Below, one piece after another: positions 46,255-55,728 of a DNA stretch of 64,000 nucleotides. Both the position numbers and the translations under genes were made by a program. The stretch's first letter is position 1. Each line of letters opens with the position of its first letter. A model generated the notes under the pieces. It worked only from the letters and a program-made list of their open reading frames with translations, was not told the origin of the DNA and did not search any database. The DNA comes from Leptospira biflexa (lineage in GTDB: Bacteria > Spirochaetota > UBA4802 > UB4802), in the NCBI GenBank assembly GCA_020721905.1, contig DYLU01000008.1, positions 1 through 64,000 on the forward strand, given 5' to 3'.

Positions 46255-47307
46255 ATGAAATACTGGAATAAACGTTTACAACAAATGACTGAATATATCC
46301 CCGGCGAACAGCCGGATAACCTTAATGAATTTATTAAACTTAATACCAATGAAAATCCTTTTCCTCCTTCACCGGCTGTACTGGAAGCATTACAAAAGGC
46401 CTGTAACGGCGACCTCAGGCGCTATCCAAACCCAAATGCGCAGATGGTACGTGAACTATTTGCCAAAAAAAACTCGCTTACGGAAAACAATGTCTTTGTG
46501 GCAAACGGATCGGATGAAGTATTTACTCTTTTATTTCGCGGTTTCATTGAGCCGGATGGACTTGCAGCATTTCCCTATCCTTCATATGCACTGTATTATA
46601 CAATGGCCGAAGCAAATGGAATTGCGTATGATAAAATTACGCTGGACAAAAACCTTGACATCCCTTTTGATGAATTTCTTAAAAAGAAATACAATCTTGT
46701 TATTATTGCCAATCCCAATAATCCAACCGGCAAAGGTGTACCTATTGATCAGATAAAAAAATTTTGCGCAAAATTTAAAGGACTACTGGTAGCAGATGAG
46801 GCATATGTTGATTTTTATAATGAAACTGCATTGCCATTGATAAAAGAATTTGATAATATAATCATAACCCGTTCGTTTTCCAAATCATATTCATTAGCAG
46901 GTTTGCGTGTTGGTCTGGCGATAGCTCATAAAGATATAATCCAGGGTTTAATTAAACTAAAAGATTCATATAATGTTGACAGGATTGCGCAGGCAGGTGC
47001 ATATGCGGCATTGCTGGATGAAAGAGGCTTTAACTACAACATTTCAATGGTGCGAAACAACAAGGAATATCTTGAAGAAGCATTAGCTTCCTTAGGTTTT
47101 GAATCTGTTCCTTCAAAAGCTAATTTTGTTTTTACAAAACACCCAACCGTGAGTGCTAAACTATTATATGAAACTTTAAAAGAAAATAAAATTCTTGTTC
47201 GGTACTTTGATGGTCCAATTCAATCAGAATACATCCGCATTACAGTGGGAACAATGATGGAAATAAAAAGGCTTATTACGGTGCTTTCTGAAATAATAAA
47301 AGGTTAA
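46255..47307 (+). CDS. hisC: Histidinol-phosphate aminotransferase
   Basis: PLP aminotransferase of histidine synthesis. 350 aa from ATG 46255, which has AAGGAG 8-9 nt upstream; the in-frame start at 46225 overlaps pyrD and lacks a ribosome site. Family motifs: LNTNENPFPPSPAV (about 27), VFANGSDEVF-like FVANGSDEVFTLLFRGF, NPNNPTGKGV, and the PLP lysine in ITRSFSKSYSLAGLRVG (about 215). Its 3' end overlaps the convergent lipoprotein gene by 32 bp. Other his genes are absent here. Confidence 0.93.
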   Translation: MKYWNKRLQQMTEYIPGEQPDNLNEFIKLNTNENPFPPSPAVLEALQKACNGDLRRYPNPNAQMVRELFAKKNSLTENNVFVANGSDEVFTLLFRGFIEPDGLAAFPYPSYALYYTMAEANGIAYDKITLDKNLDIPFDEFLKKKYNLVIIANPNNPTGKGVPIDQIKKFCAKFKGLLVADEAYVDFYNETALPLIKEFDNIIITRSFSKSYSLAGLRVGLAIAHKDIIQGLIKLKDSYNVDRIAQAGAYAALLDERGFNYNISMVRNNKEYLEEALASLGFESVPSKANFVFTKHPTVSAKLLYETLKENKILVRYFDGPIQSEYIRITVGTMMEIKRLITVLSEIIKG

Positions 47308-47926
47308 TGATTTTCCCATCAGTTCTTGTCGTTGTACTGCGGGCAATAAGTTCCGGATAGATAATCTTATTTTGCAGATACTGTTCAATATCTTTTTTTT
47401 CTGTCCATAGTATTATCCCTTCCTGTCCTTCATAATTCCAGTAAAAACTAATGACCAGCCCCTGTATATCCGGATCACGCAATATCTCATGTAAAATCTT
47501 TGTTTGTGTTAAAACTGGGTTTAAGTTTTTAAAAATCACATTCCATGCCCGCATGGGGTATGAATCATAAGCTGCAATCTTTGTTCCCAGATCACAATCA
47601 AAGCCTAAATACAATTTATTTTTTTCTTTTGTTTTATTGTCGTAGTAAAATCCAAAAGTTTGTGGTAGCGGCACTAATGGTTCAATAGTTTGTATTTCAA
47701 GACCTAATGCATTGAGTTTAGCAGTATACAATGCATTGAGTCGTATGCCTTGCTGGGTGGTATACCTATATTCCGGTACAGCATATTCATATGATACCTC
47801 AGACTTTTGTATTGAGCTATCGCCTGGCATATTTTGTTGTACTTTTTCATTTGCGGAAGCACATGCTCCCACCAAAAAAAGAAGACCAATGACAAGACAA
47901 TTAAACCGATGCATTTTACTCCCCAT
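47276..47926 (-). CDS. Lipoprotein of unknown function
   Basis: 216 aa. The signal peptide ends in a lipobox (LLFLVGAC, Cys at about 22), with possible starts at Met1 or Met5. The mature part is mixed alpha/beta with several Tyr/Trp (VPEYRYTTQQGIRLNALYTA and FYWNYEGQEGIILWTEKKD). I recognise no family. It is the third gene of the leftward operon with the 827-aa cNMP-binding protein and the HATPase protein, so it may be an envelope component that the same signal controls. It overlaps the end of hisC. Confidence 0.7.
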   Translation of the reverse strand: MGSKMHRFNCLVIGLLFLVGACASANEKVQQNMPGDSSIQKSEVSYEYAVPEYRYTTQQGIRLNALYTAKLNALGLEIQTIEPLVPLPQTFGFYYDNKTKEKNKLYLGFDCDLGTKIAAYDSYPMRAWNVIFKNLNPVLTQTKILHEILRDPDIQGLVISFYWNYEGQEGIILWTEKKDIEQYLQNKIIYPELIARSTTTRTDGKIINLLLFQKAP

Positions 47927-47941
47927 ACATATTTTCTGTAA

Positions 47942-48751
47942 TCAAAGATTTTTTAACGTTTGTACCGGAATCGAAAGCATTGCTGTTGTATTATTAATTG
48001 AAATGACGGTAACCGCCCTATCAGGATCAATACCTAAATTATATAAGTAACTATCTATCTTAGCGTATCCCAGTCCAAACCCCGAATCGCTTGTATCAAT
48101 ATTATTAATAAAAAATTCATATTCCCTTCCTTCATCTTTATACTTTGTGTATTCTTCACGTTTTGCATATATTCTTTGCAAATCATGCGAAAGTATTGGA
48201 GCAGTGTTCGTTATTTCAATGTAGATATAGTCATCGCGCAACTCAATCTTCAAAATAACTTTTATATCATATTCTTTTAATTTGTTTTGTAACAACATAA
48301 AATGTTTCAATTTTTTTATTGAAGCAATTTCATCAGTGGTCAGTGGACGGTTTTCTTCATATGCTATATTTTTGATTAGTAAAAAAGTGCCCTCCTGATT
48401 TAACACCTCACGTACCGTTGCGGGGATATCTTCTTTTTTAAGTACAATTGATGCTAAAGTGTCAAATTGCAATTTATCTTTGAGTATATCTTTTATATAT
48501 TCCCTGATTTGGTTTTCAGATTTATCCCTGTATTGTGATTGGAACTGCCGTTGTAATGCCTCAACAATTAACAAATGCTTATAATTAGCTTTAACAGCAT
48601 TTTTTATTAATTCATCAACGCATGCAGCAATATCATCTAAATACTGCTCAACGCTGGCTGCAGCAAAAATTATTTTTCCGGCATTATAGATTTGTTCCCG
48701 CGCTTTTTTTGTGTAATGCCTGATTATTCCTGTTATTCGGTGTGTGTCCAT
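47942..48751 (-). CDS. Histidine-kinase-type ATPase domain protein without a kinase core
   Basis: 269 aa. The GHKL ATP-binding fold is visible: N-box DELIKNAVKANYKHLLIVE (about residue 47), a long helical insertion, and the G-boxes DTSDSGFGLGYAKIDSYLY (about 218). There is no dimerisation/phosphoacceptor domain and no membrane segment, so it resembles anti-sigma or stand-alone ATPases rather than a sensor kinase. It starts 5 nt after the cNMP-binding gene and precedes a lipoprotein gene. Confidence 0.75.
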   Translation of the reverse strand: MDTHRITGIIRHYTKKAREQIYNAGKIIFAAASVEQYLDDIAACVDELIKNAVKANYKHLLIVEALQRQFQSQYRDKSENQIREYIKDILKDKLQFDTLASIVLKKEDIPATVREVLNQEGTFLLIKNIAYEENRPLTTDEIASIKKLKHFMLLQNKLKEYDIKVILKIELRDDYIYIEITNTAPILSHDLQRIYAKREEYTKYKDEGREYEFFINNIDTSDSGFGLGYAKIDSYLYNLGIDPDRAVTVISINNTTAMLSIPVQTLKNL

Positions 48752-48756
48752 AGCTG

Positions 48757-51240
48757 CTATTTGTACAGAAACTCCATAAATTTCTGTAAGGCTTCAGGCA
48801 GGGTACCATCTTCGCGCTGATATTTTTTAAACTTTCTTTCGTAGTTGCCCACTTCCCTGTTAAACACATTCCTGAACCGCGCAGCTGTTTCGGCATATGC
48901 AGGCATATTTTCCAGCCTTTCACGTATTTCTTTCTTAAACGGTATATGTCTATAGAACATATCACGTACAACACTATTTAATTTCATTATACCATCTTTT
49001 TCATATAAAACCCATTGTATATAGTCATCGGCAAATCTGTCACGATTATTTCGTATACTCTTGAAGCGTTCCACAACCTTTTGTTTGGCCTCCAGTGAAA
49101 GTTTTGAGTTCTTTTTAAATGTATTGATATAATCAAAATACAATCCCGTTAATCCACCCTCAATAGGATCTGCCCACATACCACCCATGATAGTACGGTT
49201 AAGCTCCCACCTGAATGTTGCAAAGGTATGAGCCATTGTAGGCATCATATCACCCATAAATAAAATGGGCACTACAATTCTTCCTCTGGTTCTTCGGTTG
49301 GTGCCATCAAGCTCCTGCCATAACATTGTCTTGGTTCCAAATGATGGCAGCAGGATAAAATACGGAACCACTTCCTCTTTAATAAGTTCTTTGGTATTGC
49401 CAATCATAACAGCTGTTTCGCGATAAAACACTGAAAAATCGATATCACGAAGGGTATTAACAATTGACTCTAACTTTTTCTTTGAAACATAATAATGCGA
49501 TATACTGCCGCGCATATTTAATGAGGTAAGTATTGGAAATGATGTTGCCGTTGATCCCGAACACACTGAAGAAGCAGTGGCAATGCGGTGATTAATTTCA
49601 TAAATTACTTTCTGAACATTGTCAGATTCATCTTTTGTATTACTTCCCTTTATATGTTTTTGTTCTTCCCTGAGATGAGCTTCATATGATAAACCCATTT
49701 CATTTATACTGGGATTTTCTTCACCGTTGAATAGTCTGGTTAAAAATTCATCTTCATACAATACCGGGATATTGGTTTGTTCCTGCCTGCGCATTATGGT
49801 TTCATGCAATTCAGCAAGCTGCTCCTGCTCAATCATGGTCTCGTCCAAAAAACCAAATCTAAGCATGAGCTTTACCGGTGGTGGCACAGCAGGTTCAGAC
49901 TGACTGCGCACAAATACCTTTGCATAGATATCATAATAAAAACGCGCTATCTGTCTTCGGACTTTACGTACATCAATCTCTGATGAAAGAGGATCTTTCA
50001 TTTTTTTGAATTCGGACAATAGTTTCATCAGATTTTTCTGGTTTTCTTTTTCAATTAACCCAAATTCAAATATCTGGTAGATGGAATTTTTATATAATTG
50101 TGTTATATTTTGTGGCATTCGTGCTGGCCTTGGGGCTTCTTCAGAAACCCGCGGTTGTTCTTTTATTGATTCAACAAAATTACGTAATTTATTAAAGCTA
50201 CTGAACTTTTCTGGAAGCTGTTCACCGGAAATATCCTTATAGAACTCATGAATCTTACTGGCTATCGATACAAACCCTTTCAGGAAATCATCACTTACTC
50301 TGCCGGATGCAACCCATGTTTTTATCTTTTGTTTATCGATTAAATATGATATAAACCCGGTACTTCCAAACAAATATTCAAGCTCGTTATCAATTTCTGA
50401 ATGAACCAATTCAATTCTATCTAAAAGTTTTACAAGATTTTCAGAGGCACAGTTAAATATATAAATAGGTATGTTTGGATCACTTTTGAACATGGGAACA
50501 AGTAATTGATTATTTAAGCCCACTATTTTCTTTAAAAAGTTACATTGCTTTAAGTCTATAAGGCTTTCAATGGGCAATCCCGGAAATGCATATTTTTTCT
50601 TTAAAAGATTGGAATTATCCTGAACTAAAAATTTTGCATCAATACGTGATGGAAAATCACCGCCGTTTTGTGTAAAAATCCTGTATAAATCGCCTGCCCG
50701 TTGTGTTAGCTGTTCAGGCAGATTATCTGCTATTTCGCCTGCAATAAGAAAAAAATTATCATTCACCCTGCAAAGGTTCTGGTACAACAATGTATATTTT
50801 TTTACATCATTTAGTGACACTTCAAGTCTTTTCAATACATGAGTTAATAATAAGACAGCAAATGATGGATCGTCAACTACTATCTGTTTAAAACCACCTT
50901 CCCGTAACGGATACTTCTTTACAACACAATCTTCAACTGCACGGATAGTTTTTTTATAGGGCTCAGTGAAAAGTAAACTTAATCCGGCAATAACACTTTG
51001 CTCATTAATAATACCAACACGCTTACTTTTATCTATGATTATCTTGCTATCAAGTCCTTCATATTCTGCAGGTGCGGAAAGAATTTCTACCAAACCGTTC
51101 TGCAAATAATAAATAAAATGAGGTTCCTCACCCTGCACTATAAGGATTTCACCCTTTCTGATTTTTTCAGTTCCGTTACTTTCCATAATTGTCGTGTACA
51201 CTTTAAGGAAGTTGATATATTCTTTTATTAATTTTTGCAA
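48757..51240 (-). CDS. Large cyclic-nucleotide-binding-domain protein of unknown function
   Basis: 827 aa, soluble. Residues about 20-135 are a cNMP-binding domain (KGEILIVQGEEPHFIYYLQN, GIINEQSVIAGLSLLFTEPY). A helical part follows, with an unassigned middle (about 160-560), and then a conserved-looking C-terminal region (about 560-827) rich in charged helices (DPIEGGLTGLYFDYINTFKK, FADDYIQWVLYE, VVRDMFYRHIPFKKEIRERL). I recall spirochaetes having such giant cNMP-binding proteins without a defined role. It heads the operon with the GHKL ATPase and the lipoprotein. Whether it binds cAMP, cGMP or another ligand is unknown. Confidence 0.75.
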   Translation of the reverse strand: MQKLIKEYINFLKVYTTIMESNGTEKIRKGEILIVQGEEPHFIYYLQNGLVEILSAPAEYEGLDSKIIIDKSKRVGIINEQSVIAGLSLLFTEPYKKTIRAVEDCVVKKYPLREGGFKQIVVDDPSFAVLLLTHVLKRLEVSLNDVKKYTLLYQNLCRVNDNFFLIAGEIADNLPEQLTQRAGDLYRIFTQNGGDFPSRIDAKFLVQDNSNLLKKKYAFPGLPIESLIDLKQCNFLKKIVGLNNQLLVPMFKSDPNIPIYIFNCASENLVKLLDRIELVHSEIDNELEYLFGSTGFISYLIDKQKIKTWVASGRVSDDFLKGFVSIASKIHEFYKDISGEQLPEKFSSFNKLRNFVESIKEQPRVSEEAPRPARMPQNITQLYKNSIYQIFEFGLIEKENQKNLMKLLSEFKKMKDPLSSEIDVRKVRRQIARFYYDIYAKVFVRSQSEPAVPPPVKLMLRFGFLDETMIEQEQLAELHETIMRRQEQTNIPVLYEDEFLTRLFNGEENPSINEMGLSYEAHLREEQKHIKGSNTKDESDNVQKVIYEINHRIATASSVCSGSTATSFPILTSLNMRGSISHYYVSKKKLESIVNTLRDIDFSVFYRETAVMIGNTKELIKEEVVPYFILLPSFGTKTMLWQELDGTNRRTRGRIVVPILFMGDMMPTMAHTFATFRWELNRTIMGGMWADPIEGGLTGLYFDYINTFKKNSKLSLEAKQKVVERFKSIRNNRDRFADDYIQWVLYEKDGIMKLNSVVRDMFYRHIPFKKEIRERLENMPAYAETAARFRNVFNREVGNYERKFKKYQREDGTLPEALQKFMEFLYK

Positions 51241-51305
51241 TACTGTATTTAATTGCAGTAAAAAAACAATAACATTTTTTTGTGAAAGACAATTTTTTTA
51301 AGCAC

Positions 51306-51650
51306 TTATTTTTTTATAGTTTGCAAATATTCTTCCCATTCCACAGGCAGCAGAGCCTTCTTCTTAGTGTTACATTCCTTGCAACACGCAACAATATTAA
51401 TCTTATCAGAATTGCCGCCCCGTGACAATGGTATTACATGATCCATGGTGAGCTCCGACGGTTTATATTTTTTGCCGCAATAGTGACATATTCCTGAAGC
51501 AATCTTTTTTTTCCACCATGAGGAATGTCGCAGTTGCCGTGCTTTTTGCTTTTCCCGTTTTATATGATTTTCAATATCACTCAGCTCCGAGTGTAAGACG
51601 CTGAATATATCCTGTTGGTGACGTTTAAATTTTTTTGACCTGTCGCCCAT
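51306..51650 (-). CDS. HNH endonuclease-like protein
   Basis: 114 aa. The HNH core is CHYCGKKYKPSELTMDHVIP, with the zinc pair CxxC completed by CCKECNTKK further on, and the catalytic His in MDHVIPLSRGGNSD (about 75). The N-terminal 45 residues are basic and helical. It lies 5 nt after fmt, so it rides in the def-fmt operon. DNA or RNA could be the substrate; such small HNH proteins are common and not necessarily mobile. Confidence 0.85.
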   Translation of the reverse strand: MGDRSKKFKRHQQDIFSVLHSELSDIENHIKREKQKARQLRHSSWWKKKIASGICHYCGKKYKPSELTMDHVIPLSRGGNSDKINIVACCKECNTKKKALLPVEWEEYLQTIKK

Positions 51651-51655
51651 TGTAC

Positions 51656-52588
51656 TTACACAAACCTATCACCATCCTGTAATCGATAGCCATTTAAAAA
51701 GGCACCTGCATCCATTGGTTTTTTGGTTTCAGGCTGTAATTCCAGCACCTCAATTTCACCATCAGCGGTGCATACAAACAATCGACGGGATCGTTGTATA
51801 AGCAGTCCCGGATTCCCGGAAGAACTGTTACCGGAACTATAGCCCAATTGTGTTTTCCATATTTTAATAATTTTTTCTCTGAACGTTGTCCATGCAACCG
51901 GTTTGGGATTGAACGCACGCACCATATTGTGAATAAGCTGAGATGGGCTATTCCAATCAATATGTGCTGTTTCATTAGTTATCTTTCCGCAATAGGTAGC
52001 CCGCGAATGATCCTGTGGAATTGGTTGCAGTGAACCATTGTACAGTCCATGTACCGCCTGTACCAATAACTCTGCGCCAGGTGGCATCACTTTATCATAT
52101 ACTTCCTGCGCTGTTTCATTGGGGGCGATAGTTACTGCTGATTGAATCACAATGTCTCCGGCATCAAGTTCATCATTAATAAGCTGCACCGTAACACCCG
52201 TCTGCTTTTCACCATTGTACAATGCCCATTCAATTGGTGCCGCACCACGATATTGTGGCAACAGTGACGGATGCAGATTAATAGTACCCAGCGGCGGAAG
52301 TGAAAATATTGAACGCGGTATTAATTTACCATACGCAACAACAATGAATATATCGCAGTTGTACCCTGCTAATGTATCACGTAAGTTATCATCTTTTAAC
52401 ATTTGAGGCTGGTAGCAGGGAATTCCATATTCAAGTGCTTTTTCCTTAACGGGCGGTGCAGATAGGTGTTGACCGCGTCCCTTAGGCTTATCAGGTGAAG
52501 TAACAACAAAAGCTATATCAAAATATTTTTTAAGGTGCTGTAAACAATACGATGCTATGTTGGGCGTTCCAAAAAAGCCTATCTTCAT
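51656..52588 (-). CDS. fmt: Methionyl-tRNA formyltransferase
   Basis: Formylates initiator Met-tRNA with 10-formyl-THF. 310 aa. The formyl-transferase core has NLHPSLLPQYRGAAPIEWAL (catalytic His/Asn/Asp set, about residues 105-125) and TGVTVQLINDELDAGDIV. The C-terminal OB-like domain ends the protein. It follows def by 2 nt. The GCGATAGT motif occurs inside it at 52125-52132. Confidence 0.96.
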   Translation of the reverse strand: MKIGFFGTPNIASYCLQHLKKYFDIAFVVTSPDKPKGRGQHLSAPPVKEKALEYGIPCYQPQMLKDDNLRDTLAGYNCDIFIVVAYGKLIPRSIFSLPPLGTINLHPSLLPQYRGAAPIEWALYNGEKQTGVTVQLINDELDAGDIVIQSAVTIAPNETAQEVYDKVMPPGAELLVQAVHGLYNGSLQPIPQDHSRATYCGKITNETAHIDWNSPSQLIHNMVRAFNPKPVAWTTFREKIIKIWKTQLGYSSGNSSSGNPGLLIQRSRRLFVCTADGEIEVLELQPETKKPMDAGAFLNGYRLQDGDRFV

Positions 52589-52590
52589 TA

Positions 52591-53106
52591 TTACCTGTTG
52601 AGTTTCTTTATCTTTTTCAACTGCGCATTCAATTCTTTTCGTTTATAATCTTCTAAATAATCAATAAAAAGTTTTCCATGCAAATGGTCAATCTCATGCT
52701 GTAATACCCGTGCAAGAAGACCGGTTGCTTCTAATTTTACCGGCTTTTCATTAATTGCTATCCCTTCCACCTGTACTGAAACAGGACGCATGACCTCAGC
52801 CGTTATTCCTGGCAACGAAAGACATCCTTCTTCATAGCCATCGCTTTCATCAGACGAAGCAGTAATCACAGGGTTAATTAATGCCATCATGGGCCCCCGG
52901 CTTGATCGTATATCAATAACAATAACCTGTAATGGTACATCTATCTGAGGAGCTGCAAGCCCAATCCCCTGCTCTTTGTGCATTATTGTAAACATCTCAT
53001 CAACTAAATCACGTACCATCTGCGATACCTGCCTAACCTCCTGAGCAGGCATACGCAAAGTTTGATTTCCATAATAAACTAATTTATGCTGAGTACTTGT
53101 TTCCAT
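52591..53106 (-). CDS. def: Peptide deformylase
   Basis: Removes the N-formyl group from nascent proteins, metal-dependent. 171 aa. All three motifs are there: GIGLAAPQIDV (about 47), EEGCLSLPG (about 92; Cys metal ligand) and LQHEIDHLHGKLF (about 135; His ligands and catalytic Glu). First gene of def-fmt-HNH. Confidence 0.97.
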   Translation of the reverse strand: METSTQHKLVYYGNQTLRMPAQEVRQVSQMVRDLVDEMFTIMHKEQGIGLAAPQIDVPLQVIVIDIRSSRGPMMALINPVITASSDESDGYEEGCLSLPGITAEVMRPVSVQVEGIAINEKPVKLEATGLLARVLQHEIDHLHGKLFIDYLEDYKRKELNAQLKKIKKLNR

Positions 53107-53225
53107 AACTATCTCTTAAATAATAAATATAGTTATATTAATATATCACAGTGCATTTGTATTGTCAATATATGATTTTGAATTTACTTACTTTAATTAT
53201 TTTTAATAAGATATATTTTTCCTCA

Positions 53226-53254
53226 TTGACAAAATTTATTATTATCCTTACTTT
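53226..53254 (+). promoter_or_regulatory. Candidate promoter of the amidase-plsC unit
   Basis: TTGACA (53226-53231), a 17-nt spacer and TACTTT (53249-53254), about 137 nt before the amidase ATG. The -35 is perfect and the -10 is fair (3-4 of 6). Confidence 0.45.
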
Positions 53255-53390
53255 TTGTAAAGTATGATGGTATTTTGTTTAATATAATGTTGGATAGTTA
53301 TCCAAATTTTATAGTGTTTTCAATGATAGGATATTGAATAATGCGATAGTTATGTTAAATATATACATTTAACTGCAGGAGGGTGATTAT

Positions 53391-54878
53391 ATGATATTCA
53401 AAGAATACGATAATTACGATGCAACCGGCCTTGCAGAACTCATTAAAAAAAAGAAAGTTTCAATTAAAGAGATAATTACTGCAGCTATACAACGTATTGA
53501 AAAAATTAACCCCTTAGTCAATGCTGTCATTACACCAATGTATGAAAATATTGATAGTGCAATAAAAAATATCCCCAAAGGACATTTTTATGGTGTACCC
53601 TTTTTAGTTAAAGATTTATTGACTGCAATAAAAGGTGTCAGAATGGCAAGCGGCTGTAAAGCATACCTTACTTATGTGCCTGATTTTGATAGTGAAGTTG
53701 CAAAACGCTATAAAAATGCTGGTCTTGTTATCCTGGGCAAAACAAATACCCCTGAATTTGGCCTCGTTGCCTATACCGAACCAAAAATTTTTGGGCCCAC
53801 CCGCAATCCCTGGAATACTAACCTAACCCCTGGCGGCTCAAGCGGAGGTTCAGCTGCAGCTGTTGCAAGCGGCATGGTACCTTTTGCCGGAGGCGGTGAT
53901 GGTGGAGGTTCTATTCGCATACCTTCTGCATATTGCGGCTTATTTGGATTTAAGCCATCACGAGGCCGTGTTCCGGCAGGTCCTGAATATGGGCAGATAT
54001 GGCATGGTGCTGCCGTTGAACACGTATTAACCCGTTCAGTACGTGATAGCGCAGCAATGCTTGATATTTTGCAGGGCTCTGACCCCGGAGCACCATACAG
54101 TATAGAACCACCACAATTACCCTATAGTAAGGAAATTAAAAAATTGCCCGGCAAACTTAAAATAGCCGTTTCCACTGATTCACCTATAGGTACTGCGGTA
54201 CACCCTGAATGCAAAAAAGCTGCAATGGAAGCAGCAAAATTATGTGAACAACTGGGACATCATGTTTCAATAGACTCACCCGGGGTAGATGGCTTTGCGC
54301 TTGCTAAAAGTTACCTCATGCTTTACTTTGGTGAAGTTGCTGCTGATATTAAAACTATTGGCATTAAATTAAGCAGAAAACCCAAACAAAGCGACGTAGA
54401 AGTAACTACCTGGACATTGGGGCTTTTGGGAAGAACCTATAGTGCCGGTGATTTTGTAATGGCTTTACGAGAATGGAATATTGCTGCACGCGCATTGGGT
54501 GAATTCTTTACAAAATACGATGTATACCTGACACCAACCACAGGTCAGCCACCTGCACCAATTGGCTCATTAGCTCCAAAGCCAATTGAACTTTTTGGAT
54601 CAAAGATTATGAATATATTTGGGCTTGGTGGATTGCTTAAAATATCGGGCATTGTTGATAAACTGGCAATTCAGAGCTTATCACAGGTGCCGTTTACCCA
54701 GTTGGCAAATTTAACGGGAATTCCTGCAATGTCAGTTCCTTTACATTGGGGTGAAGATGGACTGCCATACGGGGTTCAGTTTATGTCTGCGTTTGGCAAG
54801 GAAGCGCTATTGTTCAGGTTGGCAGCCCAGCTTGAAAAGGCAAAACCGTGGTTTAATAAACGTCCACAGGTAATGTAA
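53391..54878 (+). CDS. Amidase-signature family enzyme
   Basis: 495 aa. The Ser-cisSer-Lys triad region is complete: Lys in VPFLVKDLLTAIKG (about 75), GGSSGGSAAAVASG (about 145) and the nucleophile Ser in GGDGGGSIRIPSAYCGLFG (about 175). It could be a general amidase, a fatty-acid-amide hydrolase relative or a GatA-like paralogue. No gatB or gatC is next to it, so tRNA transamidation is unlikely. The ATG has AGGAGGGTG upstream. The broken plsC follows 18 nt later. Confidence 0.9.
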   Translation: MIFKEYDNYDATGLAELIKKKKVSIKEIITAAIQRIEKINPLVNAVITPMYENIDSAIKNIPKGHFYGVPFLVKDLLTAIKGVRMASGCKAYLTYVPDFDSEVAKRYKNAGLVILGKTNTPEFGLVAYTEPKIFGPTRNPWNTNLTPGGSSGGSAAAVASGMVPFAGGGDGGGSIRIPSAYCGLFGFKPSRGRVPAGPEYGQIWHGAAVEHVLTRSVRDSAAMLDILQGSDPGAPYSIEPPQLPYSKEIKKLPGKLKIAVSTDSPIGTAVHPECKKAAMEAAKLCEQLGHHVSIDSPGVDGFALAKSYLMLYFGEVAADIKTIGIKLSRKPKQSDVEVTTWTLGLLGRTYSAGDFVMALREWNIAARALGEFFTKYDVYLTPTTGQPPAPIGSLAPKPIELFGSKIMNIFGLGGLLKISGIVDKLAIQSLSQVPFTQLANLTGIPAMSVPLHWGEDGLPYGVQFMSAFGKEALLFRLAAQLEKAKPWFNKRPQVM

Positions 54879-54896
54879 CCATGTGGGGGTTTCATT

Positions 54897-55640
54897 ATGA
54901 AAGCGTTAAAAACGGTTATCATTGAAGCTGTATATTTTGTATACAGACCTGTGTTTTATTTATTAGTTATTATCGATACTACTATTTTGGGCATTCTCAC
55001 CATTGCTCTATCGTTTTTTGATCCAACGGGAAATACCGTTCACTACATTGGAGTATTCTGGTCAAGGCTTAACCTTTTTTTATCGGGAGTTAGAGTCCGC
55101 GTTCACAACAGAGATTACATACAAAAAGGTCAGCCCTATATTGTCATGATGAACCACCAAAGTCACTATGATGTGTGGGCCGCCATTGATTGGATATATT
55201 CCATTGCAGTTGCGATGGGTAATGAAGATGGAATTACGAAGAATTCCCATTTTTGGCCTTGGCTGTGAACGTATGGGACATATTTATATAGACAGGGTCA
55301 ATTCACTTCAGGCACGCGAAAGCCTGAAAGCTGCCGGTGAAAAAATCAGAAATGGAGCATCGGTGGTATTTTCCCTGAAGGAACGCGAAGTCCTGATGGG
55401 GAACTTTTACCCTTTAAAAAAGGCGGATTTGTCATAGCAATAGAAGCACGTGTACCTGTTCTTCCTATTACCGGAATTGGTTCTAGAGCAATTTTACCTA
55501 AGGGGAGTATGGCAATCCGCCCGGGAACCATTGACCTTTTCATTCATCAGCCTATTGAGGTTACAAGCTATACTCAGGAAAACAAAGAAGAACTCATAAG
55601 AAAAGTACGCAGTGTCATAGCAAGCAGGCTTGCATCGTAA
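54897..55640 (+). pseudogene. plsC: 1-acyl-glycerol-3-phosphate acyltransferase broken by two frameshifts
   Basis: Three consecutive reading frames together give a normal PlsC of about 248 aa. Frame A (54897 on) holds the N-terminal membrane helix and MNHQSHYDVWAAIDW (the HX4D motif appears as NHQSHYD). Near 55194-55199 (an ATATAT run) it must switch to frame B: LQLRWVMKMELRRIPIFGLG and GHIYIDRVN. At the T-run 55369-55372 it must switch again for the FPEGTRSPDG motif and GFVIAIEARVPVLPI, ending at TAA 55638. Restoring one T there yields VVFFPEGTRS. All catalytic blocks are intact, so the breaks are recent or are assembly errors in simple repeats. If real, another acyltransferase must supply phosphatidate synthesis. 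Confidence 0.85.
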
Positions 55641-55728
55641 GAAATTGTATTGTATTGTTTAAATAGCTGTTTTTAAATCCATTGCCACTGTATCACAATT
55701 ATTTTTACTACATTCCCTGCTACGTCCT

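Noticed and set aside
46325-46756. 143-codon plus-strand ORF
   Set aside because: Out-of-frame shadow inside hisC.
51306-51650. HNH gene as a homing element
   Set aside because: It sits 5 nt after fmt as an ordinary operon gene, with no intron or intein signs.
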